Positions 10,201 to 17,911 of a stretch of DNA of 64,000 nt are shown one piece after another (the stretch's first letter is position 1; the number at the start of each line of letters is the position of its first letter). The position numbers and the translations under genes were made by a program. Source of the stretch: Karalla daura (taxonomy: Eukaryota > Chordata > Actinopteri > Chaetodontiformes > Leiognathidae); NCBI GenBank assembly GCA_029224185.1, contig CM055190.1:1693060-1757059 (forward strand), read 5' to 3'. A model generated the notes under the pieces. That model did no database searches. It was given only the letters and a program-made list of their open reading frames with translations, and was not told the DNA's origin.

Positions 10201-13200
10201 AGACTCTGAGGTCAGCTGAATGTTGATCTGACATGTGGATGATGTGTAGAAGGAGACATGAAGATGATCAATAACAAGGACAAAGTCACTCCATCATGTT
10301 AGAGAGAAGCTCAGTGATCAGGACAGAGTCATGTTGAGCTCCACCTGATCAACCTGAACTCATCTGATGGACTAAACATGGATTTTATCTTCATTTATTC
10401 TTTATTCAGGTTGAGGGACTGCAGGTTGTCAAAGATCAGCTGTGCTTCTCTGGCCTCAGCTCTGAAGTCCAACCCCTCCCATCTGAAACATCTGGATCTG
10501 AGTGAAAACAACCTGCAGGATTCAGCAGTGAAGGAGCTGTGTGATCTTCTGGAGAGTCCACACTGTAGACTGGAGACTCTGAGGTCAGACTCCACATTTT
10601 AGATTTTATCTTCATTTATTCTTTATTCAGGTTGAGGGGCTGCATGGCCCCAGATGTTTGGAGTTTCCATTTTCTGAACTTGATAAGATAATGAAACACT
10701 GAGTAGATCCAGCAGGAACATTGTCTCCTGACCTGACTTCATTTCTTCTTTATTCAGGTTGAGGAGCTGCAGGTTGTCAAAGATCAGCTGTGCTTCTCTG
10801 GCCTCAGCTCTGAAGTCCAACCCCTCCCATCTCAAACATCTGGATCTGACTGACAACAAGCTGCAGGATTCAGCAGTGAAGGAGCTGTGTGATCTTCTGG
10901 AGAGTCCACACTGTAGACTGGAGACTCTGAGGTCAGACTCCATGTTCTTCTTCTGTGCTGAGATCAACATGATGTGAAGGTTGTGGTGACTCTAAACTGC
11001 AGACATGAGGCTGATGTTCTCCCGATCCTCACTGAGATCTTCATCATCAACTCTGGTTCTTCTTCATGGTTTAGTCCAGTGACTGAGGCAGAGCAGTGGT
11101 GGCTCCACATTTCAAACCTTCACAGAAGAAGAAAAATCCTCCCTGGATAATTCACTCTGAAGCTCTTCAGCTCTCTCTGTTCATGATCAGGGCAGAGTCA
11201 TGTTGAGCTCCACCTGATCAACCTGAACTCATGTGATGGACTAAACATGGATTTTATCTTAATTTATTCTTTATTCAGGTTGAGGGGCTGCAGGGCTCCA
11301 GATGTTTGGAGTTTCCATTTTCTGAACTTGATAAGATAATGAAACACTGAGTAGATCCAGCAGGAACATTGTCTCCTGACCTGACTTCATTTATTCTTTA
11401 TTCAGGTTGAAGGACTGCAGGTTGTCAGAGATTAGCTGTGCTTCTCTGGCCTCAGCTCTGAAGTCCAACCCTTCCCATCTCAAACATCTGGATCTGAGTG
11501 GAAATTACAACCTGCAGGATCCAGCAGTGAAGGAGCTGTGTGGTTTTCTGGAGAGTCCACTATGTAGATTGGAGACTCTGAGGTCAGTTCAATGACTCTG
11601 TCGTCTGATTCATGTTGAACCAAAACTTTCATCTATAAAACGAAAGTAACGAATGTAACCACAGTTCTATTCTACCACACACACACACACACTGGGCTAG
11701 TGCCCTTTGAAAAGCACCTTATTACCTGTAGAAGTCATAGTGTAAAATGTTTAACAAACCAACCCGAAACCAAAAATCATGTGCAACTTCAGTTAAACAG
11801 AAAATAAATTCTGTCTCTCCCTTCCATGTAAAATTACTGGCTAGTAGCCTAGCCATGATGTACAACTTTAGCTAAGCTGCACAACTAAGTTGTTTTTTAA
11901 GGGAAAGGCTATTTCAACATGTTTAAGCATCCCGAGTTGTAACCACGCTAATAACGTTTTTAAGAAACCAAACCGTTTGTAAAACCAGTTTTCAGCAAGA
12001 TAAGAGCAGTAACTTTTGTGCTGATCACTCACCTTACCTCTGTTTACATGGGGCTTCACAGCTTCTGCCGGAAAGCTTGACCGACCTGTGCGGACGTTCT
12101 TCACTCCACACCGAGACATCTAGCCCATACATCCATGATCTAGCCTTCTATATACTCGCACTGTGCATGCACGAAGGGAATATTCAGTGCTTAAACCACC
12201 GCCTCTGGCGGTCAGTAGGGATGAAATAGAACTGGATTTACTTTGTTCATAGTTTCATGTTGTCTTAAATTTGGTCCAAAGAGAAAACAAACTTTTTATT
12301 TCAAAGAAACTTTCGAAAATCTCCACCATTAGTTGTTGAACTAAATGAATAGTTATAGTTGCAGTTTTTTTCCATTGCTTAAGCACGATTTTAAATAGAG
12401 GGCCCAGTTTTTCAAAACACTACACACAGTTGGCAGAACACCTCTCATCCTTTGCAAAATGAAACACTCTGTAAAAACTATACAATACTTATTAAAAATG
12501 ACATTTTGTTACCATATGGAAAGACACTTTTCATATGACTTAATTCTGTCTGAACCAGTTACACACTGCTGAGTTTAACCTAAAACACTTTTAGCAATTT
12601 TGCTCCTCATTTATTTGAGTAATGTAAGTGAAGTTCACAAACAAATTACAAATATACAATACTAAAAATTCACTAAATGTAACACAAGACCAATGCTGAA
12701 GAGTGATGAAGATCGTATTTTATTTGCCTGAATCAGTCGGGCAGGGTTAATGAGCGTGGTCGTTTGTTTCGTCAGTGCTTTGGCATTCACATGCATCTGT
12801 GTCTAATGTATAACAGTGTGTTCTGTGTAGTGCAGTTAACTGTGTGCAGTCATTGGCTGAGAGGGTGAAGCTGACACTGATCTGATAGTTGTGCTAATCT
12901 GCTCCAGAGTTTTGCTCCTTGAGCGTAAGGTTTTATAATTGTGTACGACTTTTGACTTTAGTGTTTTTACAATCCAAAAAAACTGTAATATGAAATGTTG
13001 TGGTCCATAAACAGAAGATCCTCTGATCTCAGATCAGTTTGAACTGATCCAGTTTGTCTGCTGCAGTAGAAATATTTCTCTGAGCTCTGGTGGTTTCTCC
13101 TTTGATCCCAGGCTGATCTGAGATCAGCAGAGTGTTATTAACCTGTGTGGACATGAACAGGTGTATGAATGTTGATCTGACATGTGGATGATGTGTAGAA

Positions 13201-15613
13201 GGAGACATGATGATGATCAATAACAAGGACAAAGTCACTCCATCATGTTAGAGAGAAGCTCAGTGATCAGGACAGAGTCATGTTGAGCTCCACCTGATCA
13301 ACCTGAACTCATCTGATGGACTAAACATGGATTTTATCTTCATTTATTCTGTATTCAGGTTGAGTGGCTGCAGGTTGTCAGAGAGCAGCTGTGCTTCTCT
13401 GGCCTCAGCTCTGAAGTCCAACCCCTCCCATCTCAAACATCTGGATCTGAGCTTCAACAACCTGCAGGATTCAGAAGTGAAGGAGCTGTGTGATCTTCTG
13501 GAGAGTCCACTCTGTAGACTGGAGACTCTGAGGTCAGACTCCATGTTCTTCTTCTGTGCTGAGATCAACATGATGTGAAGGTTGTGGTGACTCTAAACTG
13601 CAGACATGAGGCTGATGTTCTCCCGATCCTCACTGAGATCTTCATCATCAACTCTGGTTCTTCTTCATGGTTTAGTCCAGTGACTGAGGCAGAGCAGTGG
13701 TGGCTCCACATTTCAAACCTTCACAGAAGAAGAAAAATCCTCCCTGGATAATTCACTCTGAAGCTCTTCAGCTCTCTCTGTTCACAGTGAATGAATCAAT
13801 CATCTGTATTCTAACATCAGACATAAACTCACGTCTTCACTATTTAGTTTCTTCCAACATGTGAATGAAGCTTCATGAAGCTGTTACTGACTGAAGAGTC
13901 TAAAGTGAAGATGCTTTGACCTGATGACTCCACTATTCTACCAGAAACATTCTTCATGTCTTCTCTTCTCCTTCCTCTGAACTTCATGCTGACACGTTGG
14001 TCCTCTGGAGACTTTGTCATGTACACTGGAGCCTGAAACAATGTGTGTGTGTGTGTGTGCGTGTGTGTGTCTGTTCTTCTTGCTGTTTGGCTGCTCAGCA
14101 GGAGTTAGTCCAGATGGAGAAACAGGTGGAGCTGCAGAGATGAAGACATGGAGTCACCAGGTCTTTACGGACGTCGCAGCACCTTGTCATTAACATCACT
14201 GAGAGCTCTTCTTCTCTGCTTGTAGTTCATCGTTCTGCTTCCTGTTGGCTCCAGATGTTTGGAGTTTTCAAACCTTCTTCAGCTCTGAGCAGATGATGAG
14301 ACACTGAGTAGATCCAGCAGGAACATTGTCTCCTGACCCGACTTAATTTATTCTTTATTCAGGTTGTATAACTGCAGGTTGTCAGAGATCAGCTGTGCTT
14401 CTCTGGCCTCAGCTCTGAAGTCCAACCCCTCCCATCTGGAACATCTGGATCTGAGTAAGAACAACCTGCAGGATTCAGGAGTGAAGGAGCTGTGTGGTTT
14501 TCTGCAGAGTCCACTCTGTAGACTGGAGACTCTGAGGTCAGTTCACTGACTCTGTTACTGTTGAACATCTGATGTTTCCATCAACAACTGAACCTGATTC
14601 ATGTTGAGTCAAAACTTTCATCTAGAAAACTGGAATTACTTTGTTCGTAGTTTCATCAGTTTTCTACTCATTTGAGTAATGTAAGTGAAGTTCACAAACA
14701 AATTACAAATATACAATACTAAAAATTCACTAAATGTAACACAAGACCAATGCTGAAGAGTGATGAAGATCGTATTTTATTTGTCTGAATCAGTCGGGCA
14801 GGGTTAATGAGCGTGGTCGTTTGTTTCGTCAGTGCTTTGGCATTCACATGCATCTGTGTCTAATGTATAACAGTGTGTTCTGTGTAGTGCAGTTGTACTA
14901 GTACTGTAGTAGTACTGTGTGCAGTCATTGGCTGAGAGTGTGAAGCTGACACTGATCTGATAGTTGTGCTAATCTGCTCCAGAGTTTTGCTCCTTGAGCG
15001 TAAGGTTTTATAAATGTGTACGACTTTTGACTTTAGTGTTTTTACAATCCAAAAAAAAACTGTAATATGAAATGTTGTGGTCCATAAACGGAAGATCCTC
15101 TGATCTCAGATCAGTTTGAACTGATCCAGTTCGTCTGCTGCAGTAGAAATATTTCTCTGAGCTCTGGTGGTTTCTCCTTTGATCCCAGGCTGATCTGAGA
15201 TCAGCAGAGTGTTATTAACCTGTGTGGACATGAACAGGTGTATGAATGTTGATCTGACATGTGGAGGATGTGTAGAAGGAGACATGATGATGATCAATAA
15301 CAAGGACAAAGTCACTCCATCATGTTAGAGAGAAGCTCAGTGATCAGGACAGAGTCATGTTGAGCTCCACCTGATCAACCTGAACTCATCTTATGGACTA
15401 AACATGGATTTTATCTTCATTCATTCTTTATTCAGGTTGAGGTGCTGCAGTTTGTCAAAGATCAGCTGTGCTTCTCTGGCCTCGGCTCTGAAGTCCAACC
15501 CCTCCCATCTCAAACATCTGGATCTGAGTGAGAACAACCTGCAGGATTCAGCAGTGAAGGAGCTGTGTGATCTTCTGGAGAGTCCACACTGTAGACTGGA
15601 GGCTCTGGAGTAA
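7084..15613 (+). CDS. NLRC3-like fish NLR immune receptor (FISNA-NACHT-LRR), ten coding exons
   Basis: Joined coding exons are 7084-7211, 7623-7723, 7805-9596, 10037-10210, 10410-10583, 10758-10931, 11406-11582, 13359-13532, 14363-14536 and 15436-15613. They predict 1081 residues with no internal stop and consistent phases. Order: acidic N-terminus (1-76), fish-specific FISNA segment (about 77-160), NACHT ATPase with Walker A GVAGAGKT (175-182) and Walker B LLFIFDGLDE (246-255), sensor WITSRP (296-301), winged-helix and superhelical region with HLSVQEFLAA (about 484-493), then seven 58-59-residue LRR modules (674-1081). NLRs are cytosolic sensors that oligomerise through NACHT on sensing danger or microbial signals; NLRC3-like fish members often dampen inflammatory signalling. 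No CARD, PYD or B30.2 domain is visible. The gene looks functional, but its LRR array is recombinogenic. The start codon is the first ATG after a good acceptor. Confidence 0.85.
7623..7723 (+). CDS. NLR exon: short charged linker
   Basis: After a TCTCCTCAG acceptor this 101-base exon encodes about 34 residues (WRKRSVESEEEQSGGRSR and SSETSTAQ). It enters in phase 2 and leaves in phase 1, which matches both neighbours. It is hydrophilic and low-complexity, as expected of a flexible linker. The following intron is only 81 bp. Confidence 0.75.
7724..7804 (+). other. 81-bp intron without stop codons in the NLR gene
   Basis: The GTACGA donor and GTCAGCAG acceptor enclose 81 bases, exactly 27 codons, open in the frame of both flanking exons. 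Retention would insert 27 residues without a frameshift. The pyrimidine tract is modest (CTCCTCTGTCAGCAG). Confidence 0.65.
7805..9596 (+). CDS. NLR exon: FISNA and NACHT domains
   Basis: A single 1.79-kb exon. The FISNA part has the signatures LLNSIYTELYITEG and NTQHEVRQLE that precede NACHT in fish NLRs. NACHT follows with P-loop GVAGAGKT, FRELNLL, Walker B with DGLDE, WITSRP, and a downstream FVHLSVQEFLAAVY helix. The end reads LDLKTYNTS then VRNCRKAG and is split by a GTGAGT donor in phase 2 into the first LRR exon; the apparent stop TGA overlaps the donor and is spliced out. The Walker A third position is Ala where Ile is more usual, which should not affect nucleotide binding. Confidence 0.92.
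9597..10036 (+). other. NLR intron between NACHT exon and LRR exon 1
   Basis: A 440-bp intron running from GTGAGT to an unusual acceptor GTGGAGCAG. No repeats or exons are visible in it. Confidence 0.75.
10037..10210 (+). CDS. NLR LRR exon 1 (divergent founder-type module)
   Basis: 174 bp, phase 2 to 2, 58 residues. It encodes LSGCGLSESHCEVVASAL, then LDLDLSENILQDSGVKLL and CAGLESPHCQLETL, the standard ribonuclease-inhibitor-like fish LRR module. It differs clearly from the six following exons, which share SCASLASALKSNPSHL, and so is not part of the recent local duplication. The acceptor CAG is followed directly by A rather than G. Confidence 0.85.
10410..10583 (+). CDS. NLR LRR exon 2
   Basis: 174 bp, phase 2 to 2, after TTTATTCAG. 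It reads LRDCRLSKISCASLASAL then LDLSENNLQDSAVKELCDLL. The upstream intron end is flank type B (GATTTTATCTTCATTTATTC before the acceptor). The downstream donor is CTGAG/GTCAGA, but only about 17 bases of type-B intron survive before a recombination junction. Confidence 0.85.
10631..10648 (+). pseudogene. LRR exon stub 1
   Basis: A type-B acceptor (TTTATTCAG) is followed by only the first bases of an LRR exon (GTTGAGGGGCTGCA). The sequence then switches to type-A intron (CCCAGATGTTTGGAG), so the rest of the exon is lost. It is probably ignored by splicing because no donor follows in frame. Confidence 0.7.
10758..10931 (+). CDS. NLR LRR exon 3 (hybrid flanks)
   Basis: 174 bp, phase 2 to 2. It encodes LRSCRLSKISCASLASAL then LDLTDNKLQDSAVKELCDLL. 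Its upstream intron is type A and its downstream intron is type B, so the exon itself is a crossover point between the two module types. Confidence 0.85.
11279..11296 (+). pseudogene. LRR exon stub 2
   Basis: A second truncated module. A type-B acceptor and GTTGAGGGGCTGCAGG are joined to type-A intron (GCTCCAGATGTTTGGAG). The breakpoint is almost identical to that of stub 1, pointing to one ancestral junction later duplicated. Confidence 0.7.
11406..11582 (+). CDS. NLR LRR exon 4 (177 bp, one extra codon)
   Basis: Phase 2 to 2. It encodes LKDCRLSEISCASLASAL then LDLSGNYNLQDPAVKEL and CGFLESPLCRLETL. One extra residue in the SGNYNLQD loop makes it 59 rather than 58 residues, lengthening the exposed turn of the repeat. 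Both flanks are type A (CGFLxSPLC subtype, shared with LRR exon 6). Confidence 0.85.
11641..12240. mobile_element. non-autonomous DNA transposon with imperfect TIRs, in one copy of the NLR duplication only
   Basis: The left end GTAACCACAGTTCTATTC and the reverse complement of the right end, GTAAATCCAGTTCTATTTC, form imperfect terminal inverted repeats. The paralogous intron after LRR exon 6 (about 14620-14660) reads straight across the site, so this is a true insertion after the duplication (or precise loss from the other copy). Inside is a (CA)n run near the left end and a minus-strand TATATA box, ATG and tandem GTAAGGTGAGTG donors near the right end, like the start of a transposase gene. 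The family is unassigned. Confidence 0.65.
11868..12119 (-). other. open frame inside the intronic transposon (possible transposase first exon)
   Basis: On the minus strand an ATG is preceded by a TATATAG box (about 12150) and a GTGCATGCAC element. The frame begins MSRCGVKNVRTGRSSF and runs about 28 codons to CAGAG followed by GTAAGG and GTGAGTG donors. The rest of the 83-codon frame lies in the presumed intron. I do not recognise the protein. It could be the relic 5' exon of the element's own gene. Confidence 0.3.
12609..13790 (+). repeat. NLR segmental duplication, copy 1
   Basis: About 1.1 kb starting TGAGTAATGTAAGTGAAGTT and running through LRR exon 5 and its downstream intron is repeated at 14662-15780, about 2.05-2.08 kb to the right. 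Identity is high by eye, with few substitutions and short indels. The shared block includes an AT-rich intron that may itself derive from a transposon. Confidence 0.88.
13359..13532 (+). CDS. NLR LRR exon 5
   Basis: 174 bp, phase 2 to 2, type-B flanks on both sides. It encodes LSGCRLSESSCASLASAL then LDLSFNNLQDSEVKELCDLL. The acceptor is TGTATTCAG instead of TTTATTCAG. It lies in copy 1 of the duplication and is paralogous to LRR exon 7. Confidence 0.85.
14042..14070. repeat. (GT)n microsatellite in NLR intron
   Basis: A short GT run with one GCGT interruption between LRR exons 5 and 6. Confidence 0.9.
14363..14536 (+). CDS. NLR LRR exon 6
   Basis: 174 bp, phase 2 to 2, type-A flanks. It encodes LYNCRLSEISCASLASAL then LDLSKNNLQDSGVKEL and CGFLQSPLCRLETL. 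It is the paralogue of LRR exon 4 but lacks its extra codon, and its downstream intron lacks the 0.6-kb transposon. Confidence 0.85.
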
Positions 15614-15780
15614 GACTCCATGTTCTTCTTCTGTGCTGAGATCAACATGATGTGAAGGTTGTGGTGACTCTAAACTGCAGACATGAGGCTGATGTTCTCC
15701 TGATCCTCACTGAGATCTTCATCATCAACTCTGGTTCTTCTCCATGGTTTAGTCCAGTGACTGAGGCAGAGCAGTGTTTT
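14662..15780 (+). repeat. NLR segmental duplication, copy 2
   Basis: This is the second copy of the 12609-13790 block. It carries a short GTACTAGTACTGTAGTAGTA insertion near 14893 and a longer A run near 15050. The upstream intron is about 0.9 kb shorter than in copy 1. Confidence 0.88.
15436..15613 (+). CDS. NLR LRR exon 7, terminal module with stop
   Basis: It encodes LRCCSLSKISCASLASAL then LDLSENNLQDSAVKELCDLL. Where the other exons end LETLR followed by GTCAG, this one reads CTGGAGTAAG, giving LEALE and a TAA stop. The same bases also form a GTAAGA donor (exon end 15609, phase 2), so splicing onward is possible, but I find no further LRR or B30.2 exon downstream. Confidence 0.75.
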
Positions 15781-17640
15781 CATTCATTCACTTTAAATCA
15801 TTCACTTTATTGTCTCCTGGTATCTGCTGCCACTGGGACCAGGACCTGGACCAGCAGCTGGAGACCAGATGAACTGGGCAGCAGAGCAGAGAACATGAAA
15901 TACTAGAACCTGTCCTGACAGATCTGACAGTGACTGAAGAGCAGCAGGAGCCAATCAGATAGGTGCAAATCTGGAAGGTTCTGCAGCGTTGTCTCCTGCT
16001 CACTCCCACGGGAGTGAAGCCCTGGTCCTGGTCCTGGTCCTGGTCCTGGTCCTGGTCCATCAAAGGACCAACACTAAGCCATCTGACCTGAGTCTGAATG
16101 TGTCTGTCAGAGCAGATGAAGCTCCAGAGACTGAGACTGTGGTGTGAAGAGCTCTGAAGCTCCCAGCACTGAGTCCATCATTCCAGGGAGCAGTGAGGAG
16201 CTCTGTCTCTGCAGCAGTGATGCCTTCAGGGACTCTCTCTCTGCTCTGTACGCTGCAGTACTGACTGCTGCCTGATGGGGGCGTCTCTGGACTCTGAGTC
16301 ATGACTCCTGCTCTGTCTTCTTCTCTTCTTCTCTCACCAGGTGGGGGTGGACTGATCTCTGAAGCAGCAGCAGCATCAGCTGGAGGGTGGAGAGGCTCTG
16401 ACTATGGCCTGATACTGGGAGCTGATACTGGGATGTGGTACTTGGAGCTGGAACTGGGAGGTGGAGTTAGAGCAGATCTTCTCCAGCAGCCACTGGACTT
16501 CTGACCACAACACCTCCACCAGAATCGCCAGGCACCTGCCAGGACCCTGTTGTTTTGCTGCATGCTGTTGCTCTCTTTCTCTTCTTCTTCTTCTCATGTA
16601 AAAAATGAGAAAATTTGGCACAAAGCTCCAGTCCCACACTGACCCCTGCTGGTGGACAGCTGCACATGCCTGCATGAACAGATACTGTTCTCCTCAACCA
16701 GGTGGCAGTGTTCTCCTGGATTTACATCAAACTCAGTTCTGAACACAAACCCCACCTCTTGTTCATGGAGCTGCTCTGTTGGTGTGCCTCTAGTGTTTTC
16801 CTCATCTTTTCTTTCATTTTTTTCTCTATGGTACTCAAACAAAAAAAAATACACACACACATACATACAAAGGTACTTTGTAGGCCACTGGGTCACCTGG
16901 ACCACAGGAGGGTTTAATTTATCTTAAGATGAGTTTCTTTATTTCTTCCTCGTAACATTAAAATGAAGACCTTAGAGACACTAATCCTCCAGCTGAGCCA
17001 TCTGGAGGGAGGTAGACAGCATGCAGGTCGACCGCCCTGGCTGAAACACAACTAGACTAAAACAAACAAAAACAAAACAGGCAAACAGAACTACCATCTG
17101 TAACCAGAACAACAGTGTAGCACCCCCAGAGCCCACCCCCATTATATTTGTTAATATTTATTATTTTCAAGACACAGCACACAAGGGGGGGTTGGGGGCT
17201 AATGGGCATCGAAAATTATACTTAATTCTTTATCTTCTTCTCCTTGAGCTGACCCTGGGTCACAGAGTGGAAGAGAGACCCTGATGGAATAAAGTCAGAG
17301 TTGCTGCTCTGCTTCCATTAGCTTTCATTAGCTTATATTAGCTTCCATTTGCTTTCATTAGCTTCTATTAGCTTCTATTAGCTTCCTCTTAATCCCAGGA
17401 ATCTCTAGGAGCTGCGTCAGTGAAACTGAAGTATTATTACAGAACTGTGAAGATGAATTTGTCCGAACAGGGGAGCAGCCTAAACCCTCAAAGAAGATGT
17501 GGGGTAGGGGGGTGCTCGTTTACAACAGTAACTGGGCTGGCAGCTCCTAGTCCACGTAGATAGAGGGGTAAGATTCCCGGACACCAGGCGGTTACATCAC
17601 TCCGGCTCAACATGGTCTTGATGTCCATGGCCAGTAGGCA
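15614..17640. other. 3' flank of the NLR gene, no further exon recognised
   Basis: The first 170 bases are still intron-type B sequence shared with other modules. Beyond that are a TCCTGG tandem (16021-16058), GA- and CT-rich stretches, and a TTAGCTTCTA short repeat near 17325-17390. No B30.2 signature such as a WEVEW-like motif is visible in any frame. Candidate polyadenylation signals are ATTAAA near 16958 and AATAAA near 17289, but neither can be tied to the gene. Confidence 0.6.
16021..16058. repeat. (TCCTGG)6 tandem repeat
   Basis: Six uninterrupted copies of a 6-bp unit. On the minus strand this reads as an Asp-Gln dipeptide run, a repeat artefact. Confidence 0.95.
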
Positions 17641-17649
17641 GGTGGTGCT

Positions 17650-17911
17650 CCTTGAACTAAGTGTCTCCTCCTAATGGAGGAGGCTCAGGAGAGGAGGCAG
17701 TATGAGGACCTGGTAGCTGAAGGTGTGGAGAGCCTGCTGTGAGCCGACTGAGCTGGGCTGTAGGGGCTTTGCAGGGGTTTACGCCGGGTCCTGGGACTCC
17801 TTGGGATTTGTGGACTGCACGGGCAAAGAGCCATCAGGAACATGTTGGAGGCAGCTGAAAAGGCTTCAGTGCGCTACCTGGATCTACCTGGATCTACCTG
17901 GATCTACCTGG
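17650..17911 (+). mobile_element. decayed non-LTR retrotransposon C-terminal fragment
   Basis: Frame-shifted pieces read RRQYEDLVAE, TELGCRGFAG and RAIRNMLEAAEKASV. These resemble the conserved tail of fish LINE-type ORFs (YxDLAxEA, VGCRGFVA, RxAIRxLxEAAEKASxWL). Stops and frame changes make it non-coding. It ends in a 10-bp TACCTGGATC tandem (17873-17911). Confidence 0.55.

Noticed and set aside
16300..16510. possible B30.2 or extra NLR exon (Gly- and Leu-rich frame after a CTCACCAG acceptor)
   Set aside because: The peptide has no B30.2 or LRR signature and ends in a stop with no donor; I cannot support it.
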